NCBI GenBank assembly: GCA_003415625.1
Contig: PYIU01000004.1
Span: 186,001 to 250,000, forward strand
Direction: 5' to 3'
From: Aquanectria penicillioides
Lineage: Eukaryota; Ascomycota; Sordariomycetes; Hypocreales; Nectriaceae
Length of the DNA: 64,000 nt
The notes under the pieces were generated by a model. The model was not told the DNA's origin. It did not search any database and saw only the letters and a program-made list of their open reading frames with translations. Of the stretch, positions 1-10,682 are shown one piece after another. The position numbers were made by a program, and so were the translations under genes. Within the stretch, counting starts at the first letter, position 1. The number at the start of each line of letters is the position of its first letter.

Positions 1-1440
1 CCGGAAATGCCAACTTGCGTCATGATCCTGAAGCACGAGGGGCTTCATTATCCACCTTTACTGCCAAGGAAGAAAAAAATATTCGAAACAAGGTGGACAA
101 AAGATCCCTTGTCCTCATCGGTTTGGTGTACATGAGAAAACAGGTAAGTTGATTACGAAGTGCCGTGGATGCCATGTGCTAATGGACTCCAGATTGATTC
201 TACCAATGCAGCCAATGTCAAAGTGCTTCAAATCAGGAAACCTAGCAATATTCTGACTAAACTTGACATGACGCCGGACCAGTTTGATTGGGTCGGATCT
301 ATTTATAGAGTAATTCTCGCTTTTTCCCGCGTGCACAACATACTAACTAGCACTAGATTGCATACATCGTCTTCAAAGCACCGCGCAATTTACTCCTCAA
401 ACGCATTGTCCTCATCTATGGCAATCTCGAATATTCATTTCATTGGGCATAGTGACAGCTTGCCACGCAGCTTTGCAGAACCGCCATCAGATTTATACTA
501 TGAGATTTCTACTAGGTAAGAGGAGTAAATTGCTCTCATCTGGGCGATTCTGACAATTCATAGCTTGTTCGAGGCGGGCATGTTCCCTGGCGTCATGGCT
601 CAATTATCTAGCTGGCATCTACCTGATTATCACAAGTTCCCACGGAGTAGCCGATTTCTGTGAAGCAGATCACAAGAGTTCATTGAAGCTAGGCTACCAG
701 AAAATGCTCCTTTGAAAGATGATCCAGTCTTCTCCGGCAAGGAAATTATTAACGTTCTCCGGGATCGATTAATTTGGTGATTCATGCTTTCAAAACAAAC
801 CGGTCAACATTGTTGCCTACGCGTTGACTTGTTACTTGACAATTATTGTGACTAATTTGGGGTTTGTCGGTCTTCCCAAGAATCAGCTTCTCAGCATCCC
901 ACCACCAGCAATACTAGGGTTCATCTTTTCTGCTTGGTTCATCGCAAAGGCTTATATTGTTAGGCTAGCATACATCATGTAAATTTCTCATTCTCATGTG
1001 TTTTCTCGTTGATCTATTCACTAACGCTGCGCAGGATTATCATGTCTGGTATGGTTGTGTGTTTTGGACGTTTCCTCAAAATCGAGAATCGCATTGGCAT
1101 TTCCATCAGTTGCATCCTTGGTGCCCTCTTCTACCAATCTTATTTTATTCCATTCTGGGCCTGGCACTCTGCAACTCTACCGAGCTCAACTGGCACAGCC
1201 TTCACCGTTAGCCTTCAATCAGGCATAGCCCAGCTTGGAGGGGTAATCGGGCCCGAATTGTTCCAGTCCAATTGTACGAGGAATGGATACAGGACAAGTT
1301 TGCAGTTGCAGCTGGCACCACCATTGCTGCCTTTTTAAGCAATTTCTGGACTTAGTGGTTGACTAGGAACACTGAGTACGATATGACGAGAGTCAGGAGA
1401 AACAATTATGAGAATGACATGAGAGTTTACAAAGAGAGAA
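1..1440 (+). pseudogene. Broken MFS carrier (allantoate-permease/Dal5 family)
   Basis: Conserved Dal5-family segments can be read in order but in shifting frames with many stops. The N-terminal block FTAKEEKNIRNKVDKRSLV comes first, followed near 365 by VFKAPRNLLLKR (family form: VFxxPSNLLLKR). Near 560 comes SLFEAGMFPGVMAQLSSWHL, and near 1180-1260 a C-terminal run containing SGIAQLGGVIGPELFQS. The order matches a 12-helix anion:cation symporter, and the gene probably begins left of the window. No frame is open through more than a fraction of it, so it is a relic. Base composition is not extreme, so ordinary decay fits better than heavy RIP. An intact relative of the same family lies at 7983-9900. 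Confidence 0.8.
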
Positions 1441-1728
1441 GGTTTTAAAACGGATTCGATCGCAATAGCGAGATTCCGTAGCTCTAGAGTGTTAGAGCAG
1501 GACCAAATAATGTCTCTTCGAATTCATGGTGGATTTTGAAGAGTATTCAATTTTGGCTGTAATATGTCTTTAGTGCAAGATTGACTCGTCCACATGCTCC
1601 CTACTGGGCCCCATCTCACCTGAGTTGGCGTTTATTGGATCTAAGCTATCAGGTGGCATGACGGGGAATAATATCGGCGATCTCTCGCATAATTCCGTTC
1701 AGTATAGAACCACTTGGAAGGCCCCAAG

Positions 1729-3108
1729 TCATTCGACTGATTTCTTAGCTACTATCATCAAGTTTCTTGGTGAAATCTTGTAGTCAAATACAGGTACGAC
1801 ATCTACATTTTCTGCCCCTTGCTCAACAAGGAACCAGTACCGGTCGATCGCAATTATACTCTCAACAATCTTGCAGCAAATGATACTGAGTGTCCATAAG
1901 ATTGCCACATTTCCCTCATAGCCTCGATACCGATCTTCATATTCAAGCATCTCAGCCGCTGAAACCCTTTCTTGGTCAATGCCCAGACTTTGCATTGCCC
2001 GAACAGTGAACTTTTCAAAGCTTACTAAGTCGGATTTTCTAGTGCCCCAGATCGGTCTATTTTCTGAGTCAAGCTTTATGCCTTTGTCGAAAAATAACTT
2101 CTCTAAAAGGGTCCTATAAAACCGTCTCTTTGTGTAGATGGATTCCTCGCTCGTGAAATCCGCCCTTTCCCAATTGTTGGGGGCTTGGCACCCGGTCATC
2201 AGCGCTGTAGGACTAAGAGTCATTCCCTTTCTTCTCAACCGGTCGCTAATTGGAAATCCATCTGGACAGTTGATCGACTGCGGGATGATGTGATTGTAAC
2301 AACACCCTACCGCCCCTAAATATGTAATCGATGGCATCGATGTGAAGTATCTCAGCATGTGCTCCGATAACCGTCCACAGGCATGGAGCCCTACGAGCAT
2401 ACACCGCTCCCCCTGAGCCCATGTTTCCATTTCTGCAACAAGCGACGCGTCGCCGTTGATGTAGCGAACCAAGTGGCAAAGTCTATCTTCAGAGATGCCT
2501 AGTGAGGTGGCAAACGCTTTCGAGCCAGCAATCTGGGATTCGCTGCCGTCGATGGCTAAAACGCGAAGTGATGGGAAAAGGAAAGCCAGCGAATTGGAGA
2601 GGTAGCCTTGCCCGGATCCCATGTCAATCACATGCGTTATGCCTTCCGCTTTGCATGCATTTTCGATATATGCTGCAGCGGTCGAGACCTCTGATATTTT
2701 CTTTGTATTCATCCGGGTCTTGAGAATTTCTGACAAGTCAACCTGGGAGTCTGAGCGCTGGGCTCGCGAAACTGAGAGAGACCTGAGTGTTTGCAGCCAG
2801 GTGATGAGGGATGCCGGCCGGGTTAAAACTGCCGAGGAGGAGTCTTTGGCTTCGATGTTTCCTGGGGAAATCGAAAGTAGCCGCTCGTCAATGCTATCTA
2901 TGAGATCTTGTTGGGCCATTCGAGGGTCCGGGAGAGACTCCCACCAGGCTGTCCATTCTGGAGGCAAGGCCTCCCAGGCATTGTAGATTATCGCATCGTT
3001 GACGTGTATTCCTCCGCTAATCTGTCGGACTAGAGGTGAGTCGACGAAGTCCGTCAGCCTGTCAGTATATTCCTCCAGGCTGCTAAATGAGTCTGGCAAG
3101 AAGGACAT
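1729..3108 (-). CDS. METTL25/RRNAD1-like methyltransferase-domain protein
   Basis: Intronless 459-residue protein with a Rossmann S-adenosylmethionine fold of the METTL25/METTL25B type. The conserved MNTKKISEV stretch lies near residues 133-141. SAM motif I (VIDMGSGQGYLS) is near 160-171, and an acidic strand (LAIDGSES) ends near 191. LVGLHACGRLSEHML (about 238-252) and GAVGCCYN (about 265-272) are the family's other signatures. Members are presumed methyltransferases of the cytosol or nucleus with poorly defined substrates, so no reaction is assigned. The start is the first ATG of the frame and the length is normal for the family. An 11-bp perfect inverted repeat lies in the promoter at 3173-3201. 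Confidence 0.85.
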   Translation of the reverse strand: MSFLPDSFSSLEEYTDRLTDFVDSPLVRQISGGIHVNDAIIYNAWEALPPEWTAWWESLPDPRMAQQDLIDSIDERLLSISPGNIEAKDSSSAVLTRPASLITWLQTLRSLSVSRAQRSDSQVDLSEILKTRMNTKKISEVSTAAAYIENACKAEGITHVIDMGSGQGYLSNSLAFLFPSLRVLAIDGSESQIAGSKAFATSLGISEDRLCHLVRYINGDASLVAEMETWAQGERCMLVGLHACGRLSEHMLRYFTSMPSITYLGAVGCCYNHIIPQSINCPDGFPISDRLRRKGMTLSPTALMTGCQAPNNWERADFTSEESIYTKRRFYRTLLEKLFFDKGIKLDSENRPIWGTRKSDLVSFEKFTVRAMQSLGIDQERVSAAEMLEYEDRYRGYEGNVAILWTLSIICCKIVESIIAIDRYWFLVEQGAENVDVVPVFDYKISPRNLMIVAKKSVE

Positions 3109-3669
3109 GTTCTGAGCTTTGGCGGAGTTGTATCGATTTTAGGTTGGCCGCAAATTTCTCAAGTTTTCTCCCCCACACAGGCGAGTGACGCGCCTGTGTG
3201 GCCGAATCTGGCCGGTGCTAGCCGCGGGGTCAAACAGACCGGCTCTTATAGTCTAGATAGTGAATGCTTTGGGCCATGTCGTCAGTAGAATGAGCGTGTG
3301 GCCACCGGGCGCAGGGCAACCCATCCTCTCTTGTCTCTACCATTCTGGGCCACACTGATTAAACCACCGAATCACAGACCGAGGTCCAAGCCATTCCTCG
3401 CGATCTATTCGCTTTACGAGCTCCCTCCTAAACTATCCCGCGTTGTGATTCGGTGCATCAAGACGATTTTCAATCAGACATGTACAGATGCGAGCCATAT
3501 CATCAAATACGCTGTATCCAATACGCTAATAGTACCTACATTGACCTGTCTCGCCGAGCCTCGAATAAAATAAGACATCATTCAGATCCACGAACCTCTA
3601 CGTTTTCGACCAACAACAAACGCAGCCTTGAAACTGTACCTACATGATGTCGGGCCCGGATCCCATGAA
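3109..3669. other. Intergenic, METTL25-like promoter and GNAT 3' flank
   Basis: Besides the inverted repeat at 3173-3201 I see only short overlapping open frames with no recognisable protein. Confidence 0.5.
3173..3201. promoter_or_regulatory. Perfect 11-bp inverted repeat upstream of the methyltransferase gene
   Basis: Arms CCACACAGGCG (3173-3183) and CGCCTGTGTGG (3191-3201) are exact reverse complements around a 7-nt spacer, 65-93 bases upstream of the ATG at 3108. This could be an operator for a dimeric factor or a 5'-UTR hairpin. The function is inferred; the symmetry is seen. Confidence 0.5.
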
Positions 3670-4176
3670 TCACAAGCTAGTCAGTCTATTAAGCGGTTCC
3701 TTATCGATTCTCATGCCCATTAGCTGGTCGAGGGTTTTAGCTCTTATCTCTCTATAAAACTCAATGCCCGATTCCTTCCATGTAGCCACACACCAGCACC
3801 AGTCCAAACGCACACCACCTGAATTGACAACTTCCTTTACAACTTCTTGGAACAGCCTTCTCCCATAGCCCTTGCCGCCTTCCGATTTACGAACAAAGAG
3901 ATCTTCAACATACACTCCCAATTTCGATCGCCAGGAGCTATGGTTGTAAAAGAAAATCGAGAAGCCAGCCGGGACTCCAGACTCAATAAAGAGAAGAAGA
4001 CAGCGCGCAGGCTTGGGTTGGGTTATGTTGTGTGAACCGGGCGCGCCGAATGCAATTGTTTGGGTAAGGCTTGCTTCCGTTGCCTCAAGATCTTGAAGAT
4101 CATGTTCGAATCTTGCATGCTCTTTTAGCAATTGGAAGATCACATGAGCATCTAAAAACGAATTGCAACAGGTCAT
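3670..4176 (-). CDS. GNAT N-acetyltransferase, 5' exon apparently interrupted
   Basis: A GCN5-related acetyltransferase resembling the diamine/thialysine (SSAT-like) group. The acetyl-CoA loop reads VEDLFVRKSEGGKGYGRRLF, preceded by an FFYNHSSW strand and followed by DWCWCVATW and a C-terminal GIEFYRE. Members acetylate small amines with acetyl-CoA in the cytosol. The family N terminus is not in this 168-residue frame. It can be read upstream, from an ATG at 4252 through MNPAEPIV, a TAG stop at 4226-4228, then YASLE, spliced by a good 58-nt intron (4152-4209) into DAHVIFQLLKEHARFEHD. Either this allele is truncated by nonsense mutation, or translation starts at the ATG at 4176, which lies inside that intron and stays in frame. 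Confidence 0.7.
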   Translation of the reverse strand: MTCCNSFLDAHVIFQLLKEHARFEHDLQDLEATEASLTQTIAFGAPGSHNITQPKPARCLLLFIESGVPAGFSIFFYNHSSWRSKLGVYVEDLFVRKSEGGKGYGRRLFQEVVKEVVNSGGVRLDWCWCVATWKESGIEFYREIRAKTLDQLMGMRIDKEPLNRLTSL

Positions 4177-4252
4177 TCAAAATTCTCTCGGAGATAGGAG
4201 CTGAAATACCTTCTAAAGATGCGTACTAAACGATAGGCTCTGCCGGGTTCAT

Positions 4253-4779
4253 ATCTGTTTTCTGGTCAATGGAAGGCACTGGAATCATATTTGCGAAATT
4301 GCGTGGCAACATGTTGTAGAAAGTAAGTACGAGTACATAGAGAGAAAGGAACAGGATGAGCAAACTCAATATTTATTCGGATTCCAAATTATGCAAGCCT
4401 TGACTAAAATTTGACTCGAATTTCAGAACGGGATGACTCCGGGAGATGACTCCCATCATTCCACAAACACTGCAGCGCTAAGAACAACGAACCCTTTTTT
4501 CAATTGAGATGACGCCACTCGGCTCTTCGCTTTATCGGACCAGTTATGTTAATAAGAGCCTATTTTGGTATGGACTGGAACAAGAAGCCGTTGAATTTAC
4601 CCTGTGCTAGGTAGAATTCGGAAACGCAAGCAATATATCTGTTGCTGAAAGGAAAAAAAAAGAAGAAAAAGAAATAAGGTCGTAACAGTCGATCGGGGAA
4701 ATTCTTGACGATCTGGGGTCTGAAGGTCTTATGAAGCTGAAGGACATCAGCAAACCAACGAACGGCTTAGTTCAATTCA
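4253..4779. other. Intergenic, no gene seen
   Basis: A short A-rich run lies near 4651-4677. I see no open frame with recognisable protein before the aminotransferase relic. Confidence 0.4.
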
Positions 4780-5420
4780 TTCTCCGGGGCTGCCGCAAAA
4801 GTAAGCCTAAAACACAGGTCCTGGATCATCTCTTCATTGCAAAGAATCCAACTGCCTTTGCTGACCAGGACGCCTTTATCCTTCGTGGCCCCAATTTTCG
4901 TCCAGCAGTTTGTACATGATGAGTTGTGAAGGCCCACTGAGTGAGAGAGCTCCTACCTCGCTGAAGTGATGATTTTTCCCAGTACTTAGGAACTACCAGT
5001 CACCCACCACAGCGTAGGCCAGGAGATGGGATTTTAGATGCTAATTCCATTCGCAGAACTCGTCCTACTAAGTCCAAAGACAGATATGAGGTAGGCAATT
5101 GTTTCAAGTACTCGTCAGTGCTTGGCTTGCTACTTGAGAACTCTTGATTGTCCAATTGTAGAAAGTAATATGGATCGTCTTCGATGATATGGAGGTCAAG
5201 TTCTTCTGCAATTCCATAAATCGCTTGCCGTCGATTTAGACTCTACGTCGCACTGGTTGGCTTTTAGCCGGTAGGAATCGGACTAAGTTTGACCTTGTGT
5301 GGTTTCATCTATCCTGGGGCATGTGACGGTCCTCGGTGGTTCTGCAAGATGCGGTGACTGGTCAATCCTTAGCTGCTTGACTGAAGTTTCAAGCGCATAA
5401 GTATCGAGAGGAAGTAGTGA
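4780..5420 (-). pseudogene. Relic of a PLP-dependent aminotransferase (2-aminoadipate/aromatic type)
   Basis: On the minus strand a disrupted frame retains class-I aminotransferase landmarks. DETTQGQ then IPTG (with a stop where Q is expected) and PTSAT match the family's IPTGQNPTGAT. Next come RRQAIYGIAEELDLHIIEDD and PYYFLQLDN, then SYLSLDLVGRVLRM. The cofactor-lysine neighbourhood follows as SK..SPGLRCGG, then a stop and LVVPKYWEKSS. This order fits kynurenine/aminoadipate (Aro8-like) enzymes, which transfer amino groups to 2-oxoacids using pyridoxal phosphate. Stops, at least one frameshift and missing ends mark it as dead. Confidence 0.75.
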
Positions 5421-5783
5421 AATCTCATGACATGTCTTGTTATTAGTAATGATATATAGGCCAATAACGCATATATACCAAGGATCATTTGCGAGCTTGT
5501 GGGTATACCAATAGAGCACATATCCGCTGGGAGCGTCATGATAACATAAGGGTGGCTGAGTACAGCACCATGGATGATATACCCGAATTGCCTTTGATTC
5601 CATGAATTTTACTCAGTGACGTATGTATAGCGGTCTTAATCTATGGCAAATTTTAGATGCTAGTCAGGTTCTTGCCTAATCGTAAGGAAGCCGTCCCAGA
5701 AAACGCTATGTGGCTAAACGTTTTGTATTTTTGTACCGACGTAAATATACACAGAACATCCAAGGAATATACGATGCAAACAT
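5421..5783. other. Intergenic, 3' flank of the protease gene
   Basis: A minus-strand frame (to 5603) runs into the aminotransferase relic and may contain more of its N terminus (ALETSVKQLRID), but I cannot support a gene here. Confidence 0.4.
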
Positions 5784-7061
5784 CTAACTAAGGGTCTTTT
5801 TGGCCCATCCAAGACGGTTATTTCCGCCATCAAACACAACAAATGCTGCCTTAAGCGCAATATCACCAAAAATATTGATACCCACGTCGTCACTAGGCTG
5901 CAGACCACCATAGCACATTTGCGTCGACTGGCCAAAGCTTCCCCCGAAACCCCCTCCGTAGCTCTCTCCAGAAGTACCGTCGACAGAAGCATAATTCATG
6001 TATTTAGCCGGGATGGTAATAGTAGCGCTGCCGACGCCAAAGGAAAACGCTGGCAGGGTGGCGTCGCAAGAGAATACATAGCCACCAACTGAGCTATCAT
6101 ACTGAGCGCCCTCAACCTGAGAATAGTATGCCTCGTTAATGGTGTTGGGCAACAACAACAAAGTCGTGCCAGTATCAGCAATGCCTACAATCGACGATTG
6201 GCTCAGCGATCCTGTGCCCACAGCGTAACCAGTTGAGGTGAAAGCCCAGAAGCCGTCAGAGTTGTCCACTGGGGTATACGTAATGGCTCCGGTGTGCGCG
6301 GATGCGTCGATGTATCCAAAGTTGTACTTTCCAGCGGCGTCATGTTTGAGATCCGCAGTAAATAAAGGTGATCCAAGTTGGGATTTGGCACTATCAAAAA
6401 AGGTCTTTTGTGCGGTTGGCTTGACGGTGTTGATGGAGCTAAAGCCTAGGCCGAGCAGACCGTCAAGGTCAGATTCGGTCGCAAATGACTCTGACACAGT
6501 CACTGCGGCCTCTACAGCCTGAGAGGCTACAGTCAGACCACCAATGGTGACCTTGTCTTTGAAAACATTCCCAGAAGAGGAGCTTCCGTCACCATAAGAG
6601 ATGGACCATGTGGCGCCTGTGAGCACCTTGGCAGTGCTGCTTTTGGCTGCATAGTATTTGGTGTGGCCGCTGGCACCAGTGGTCTCGCCACTGAAAACCC
6701 ACAGATCCGAAGACCCGGTGTCAAAATCCAGGTTCAAGGTTTGAGCGGGAGTTCCGATTTGAACTGGAGTGAGCCACTCACTGTCGTTTTCGGTGGGTGT
6801 TGTCGTTGCGCTGCCCGAGCTGCGACGGCTGAGGGTTCTGTTGTTGATTCTGCTCACAGCAGCAGAGAGATCGTCTGGAAGAGCGACACCATACTTTCTA
6901 TAAACCTTTGCGAGTGCTAGAGGACCATTTCTGGCGAACTTTGTGTTTTTGACTTGCTCGACGGAAAAGGTGGCGTCTGTGGCCAAGGTCGTCGGCGCAC
7001 CAGTAACAAGAGCGGTAAAGGCCAAGCTCGCAGTGAGCAGGGGACCCAGAAGAGAATTCAT
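5784..7061 (-). CDS. Secreted pepsin-like aspartic protease
   Basis: Family A1 aspartyl endopeptidase of 425 residues, intronless. The start chosen is the ATG at 7061, giving MNSLLGPLLTASLAFTALVTG, a good signal peptide. The open frame runs 60 codons further upstream but lacks a signal sequence there. A propeptide follows with SRR (about 78-80) as a likely Kex2-type site before the mature enzyme. The two catalytic aspartates sit in DFDTGSSDLWVF (about 112-123) and GIADTGTTLLLLP. The flap tyrosine is in ISYGDGSSSSGNVF. It would act outside the cell at acid pH on protein substrates, as penicillopepsin and endothiapepsin do. No C-terminal GPI-like tail is visible. A TATA-like stretch lies at 7221-7229. 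Confidence 0.95.
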   Translation of the reverse strand: MNSLLGPLLTASLAFTALVTGAPTTLATDATFSVEQVKNTKFARNGPLALAKVYRKYGVALPDDLSAAVSRINNRTLSRRSSGSATTTPTENDSEWLTPVQIGTPAQTLNLDFDTGSSDLWVFSGETTGASGHTKYYAAKSSTAKVLTGATWSISYGDGSSSSGNVFKDKVTIGGLTVASQAVEAAVTVSESFATESDLDGLLGLGFSSINTVKPTAQKTFFDSAKSQLGSPLFTADLKHDAAGKYNFGYIDASAHTGAITYTPVDNSDGFWAFTSTGYAVGTGSLSQSSIVGIADTGTTLLLLPNTINEAYYSQVEGAQYDSSVGGYVFSCDATLPAFSFGVGSATITIPAKYMNYASVDGTSGESYGGGFGGSFGQSTQMCYGGLQPSDDVGINIFGDIALKAAFVVFDGGNNRLGWAKKTLS

Positions 7062-7982
7062 AATGAGAGCAGATAATAGATCGATAAATGAGTGATTTAA
7101 ACCAGCGAGCCCACCAGAGGCTCGAGCGATAGAGGAGAAGCGAATAAATGAATTAAAGGAGTGAATGGGCAGAATGATGCTTGTCGTGATGCACTGCAGG
7201 AGCAGGAATGCAGCTGGTTGTATATATACATTGTTTGCCATTTTTTATTTCCTCCCGAGTTCATCCCAATCCATTGACACGTTCGACTCAACCATGGAGT
7301 TGAAACAGTCGCTCGGCATCGTCGATCCGGATCACGTTGAAAAGAGGCATGCGCTTGAGGCTGCGTAATCAACTCTTGACGGGCAGAAAACAAGCGCCCA
7401 CCAATTCTGTCATGCTGCCCTGCGGCCTTGGCATCTGTTTGGCTGCCGAGCGACATGGGGGCATAAACGGGATTTTCGATGGCACCTCTCTGGTTTCGGC
7501 TTCAAACACGCCGGGAAAACGGCAGTCTTGTGGACATTGAGGAGGTGGCCTCATCCCCTGTCGGCGCCATATCTCGATCCTGTCTTGGCGCTTGCAAATC
7601 CCTCGCAAATCCGCCCAGGGCGAGCCGGGGTGGCATTGTAGCACGCAAGAGCCAATAGATGCCAGTCCACCAGACGAAAAGGTCAAACAGAGATTCGGGA
7701 AGTCGGCGTCGAGTTTATTGGCGGAGGATTGTCGCAACAGCCCAGCGAGGGGTTGCTAACGCCGAGTGAGGCTGGTTGTGGATTTACTCGACACGTAATG
7801 CGCATCGACACGGACGAGATGATTGGCCAGCGTCGAGCCAGCAGCGAGCCCCTCTCAATCTTGGGCATGGGACGAAACAAGGGCAGCACACACGGTTCAC
7901 AAGGTACACGTATAGAGCAGGCGACTTGACATAAAACGGCCTCTTTATTGGCTCTCACGGTGGCCGGGCCACATCATTGTTC
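7062..7982. other. Intergenic: protease promoter and MFS 3' flank
   Basis: Open frames occur on both strands but overlap heavily and none has a recognisable domain. A TATATATA tract at 7221-7229, about 160 bases before the protease ATG, is the only motif I would mark. Confidence 0.5.
7221..7229 (-). promoter_or_regulatory. TATA-like element of the protease gene
   Basis: The alternating TATATATA run reads the same on both strands and lies about 160 bases upstream of the ATG at 7061. Assignment is by position and sequence only. Confidence 0.3.
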
Positions 7983-9900
7983 TTACAGAATATATCTAAA
8001 GCCCCGATTCTGAATGTCCGTCTCGTCTACCTGAAGCAGGCCTCCATCCGCATCCAGGTTGACCTGCCGGATTTCCTCTGGGTCAATCTTGACGCCCTGC
8101 TCTTGGTCGCGTCGGCCGTTCTCCCAGGCCAGGAAAAAGCGGAACACGATTACCAGTACAATGGTGATGGCGAAGCAGATTAGAATGGTGTTGTAGGCAG
8201 TCTGTAACAGTCAGTGACCCACTCCACTCATGCACAGCAGTAAAAGGATGAAAGGGATAAAGATAAGTCTGAGAGAGAACTTACGTGATAACCTGGCGCC
8301 TCCTTGGTGATGAAAAACTGAGGACCGCTGAGGTTTCCCGCGCAGTAGCCTAGGAAAATCATGGCCATGACCGTCGACTTCTTTGTGAAGCCCGCCACGT
8401 TGCTGGATGCCAATGACAGCATCAACGGGAACGCAGGGGAAACCGCCATAACGAGCCAGAAGCCGGCAAGGCGAGCGAGCTTCTGGGCTGTGGGTAGCAG
8501 TTTGATCATCAGAATTCCAGCAATGGCCATCAGATAGATGAAGACCAGGGCAATGAGGCGAGACTTTCGAATCGTCGACGTGAAGACTGCGGCGAGAAAG
8601 ACCGTGAGGAGCTGGAAGGCGGAAGCTGGGAGGCCCATGAGGATTGTTTCAAACTTGTCGTAACCGAAACTTTTGATGACAAGCGTGTTAAACTACCAAT
8701 GCGGTTAGCATGCATTGAATCCTTCGCCTATCAAGGGCACCTACGCTGGTTGTTCCACCGTTTGGAACACAAATTACAAACGAGAAGAAGAAGAACCACC
8801 ACGTCTTAAGGTCCTTGAGGGCCTCAATGAACTGGTCGCGATCCCAAGTCTTTGTCTGGCTAGTCTTCTGGAATTTCTGGGGTCGCAGTGCCACCAGCTC
8901 ACGTTCGGCCGGGGTCAGGAACTTGGCGGTCAAAGGTGAGTCAGGCAGATAGAACCAAGTAACAACAGACCAAACGACAGTGATCAGGCCGAAGAGGAGG
9001 AAAAGAATCTAATACTGTTAGCTCAAAGACGCCGAGAAAACCGCATCGCGCATGTTCTAACCTTCCACTGGGAGATGCTTCCATGGTAGTGCAGGAGGCC
9101 ATACGCAATCATGGATCCTACAATGCTAGCAGACGCATTTCCTGCGAACCAAATAGAGTGGCGCGAGACATGCTCCCTAGGTGTATACCACATTCCCGTA
9201 ATGAGCGAAAACCCGGGGCTGATGGCGCTTTCAAAAACACCCAGAAGTGTTCGCAGAACCATGAGGCTGGCATAGTTGGTCGTCACAGCATGGAGAGTAA
9301 GAACGACACCCCAGAGAAAACTATCGCGGGTCAATAAATTGAACACCAACATATTTGGAGGGGTCTTACATCAAAACACTCAGGTATTTACCCAGAGGAA
9401 ACTTGACGAAGCCAAGCGAAATGGGGTATGAGGCAACAAGGTAACCGATGTAAAAGATACTCGACGTCCAACTGTATTCCTGGCCGACTAGTTTCTGAAT
9501 ACTCTGTTAGCAATATTCCTAACAAAGCCGGTGGGACCGCCTACCAAATCCTCCTGCAGGCCAAGAATTGCGCTATACGCAAGACTGGTCTCTGTATTCA
9601 GTCAGCCTCAAACAGTCGCTAAGAGCCCTGCCCAGGTCGGTGCAAACTTACTGTCCAAGTACTGAAGGCCGTAGCTGACAATTAGGATAGGCATAAGACT
9701 AGCAAAAATTATCAGCATGACGGAATTTTACCATAGATCCGCGTCGGGGAGAATTACTGCCAATCAATCTTGCGGATCAACTTCTTCTCATCTTCTGGGC
9801 TCAGGACTTCCATAGAGCCAAACTCCATGGCAGTCAGGTCGCTATTCTTGAGGTCTGATTTGGCATCACCATCTTTGTGACATTCGTCTCTCTGATCCAT
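7983..9900 (-). CDS. MFS carrier, allantoate permease (Dal5/ACS) family
   Basis: A 503-residue, 12-helix major facilitator in eight exons. Introns are at 9699-9757, 9592-9651, 9495-9544, 9321-9369, 9009-9061, 8693-8744 and 8202-8284, and the exons total 504 codons. The start is the ATG at 9900 (MDQRDECHKD). Landmarks are LSPEDEKKLIRKIDW before helix 1, YGLQYLDKTSLAYSAILG, RTLLGVFESAISPGF, the MWYTPREHVSR loop, and a late FLGYCAGNLSGPQFF. Members import ureides, nicotinate, biotin precursors, dipeptides or other organic anions across the plasma membrane, so the substrate here is unknown. It lies next to a Zn2Cys6 regulator and a carboxylesterase. Its promoter shares a 24-bp element with theirs, so it probably imports the esterase's substrate. 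Confidence 0.93.
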
Positions 9901-10682
9901 GTTGGGCAGAGCAAATGATGGTTTTGGAAAAGTGCAGTTTGGTGTAGCGAGGTCGAGGTGAGTGCAAGACTTAATCACGGTCCAACATGGGTGGACCGGC
10001 GACCCTTATATTATCGAGGACTCTCTGCAACGCCGCACAACGCCAATGGCCCTTGTGATGATAATGAAATGAAGTGGTAAAGACAACGATTCCCTTCAAG
10101 GGGGGCGGATACTCTATCTCCAAGGCGAAAGCTTGGATCATTCCCGCCGCTGAAGCAGCTTTCCCCAGATAAAGCGAGTCATGGTGATTGGCCAGATTAA
10201 TCGACGAGGCGGGGAATCCCAGCTGGGGCAATAATTAGCTGAGACTGCAAAAATTCAGCAAATTGGGTGCAGGTGCCAAATCTGGAGTAGAATGCGCTAA
10301 ACCATGCCAAGATACAATAACAAGCTTCAAGCCTCCAAAAAGTCACCTGCATTCGTCATGCGATCCTAGAACTGAACTCATTCATCGGGTAGACGGTTGG
10401 ACGGAAGTGGGAGATGATACATGTAGGGCGGCAAAGGGACTGATCGGAGGTCAGAGTTGGACTCCGAAAATACTCCCTAGATGCGAGATCCGTATTCTCA
10501 GCACTGACTCAACATCTCAGTAATTCCGGCGAAGAATAGGAAATCGCTGTTGGAATGTGTCTACTTGGGCATTTCCCGTATCTAATCTTTCAAGATATAT
10601 CCCTTTCCCGCTATTCGTAATTGATTAGGCAGACCTTTTCCATACAATAACAATAAATCAACCCTTCAATAAACCAGTTACC
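9901..10682. other. Intergenic: MFS promoter and regulator 3' flank
   Basis: Contains the shared 24-bp element (10185-10208) and a GATAA site just beside it (near 10170). I see no gene. Confidence 0.5.
10185..10208 (-). promoter_or_regulatory. Shared 24-bp promoter element, copy 1
   Basis: This 24-base block is identical to the reverse complement of 12868-12891. In the MFS gene's sense it reads CTCGTC, then the palindrome GATTAATC, then TGGCCAATCA, so it joins an 8-bp palindrome to a CCAAT box. It ends 285 bases before the MFS ATG. Identity is seen directly; regulator binding is inferred. Confidence 0.75.

Noticed and set aside
9901..9978. Longer N terminus for the MFS carrier
   Set aside because: The upstream opening codon is GTG; the ATG at 9900 is the natural start.
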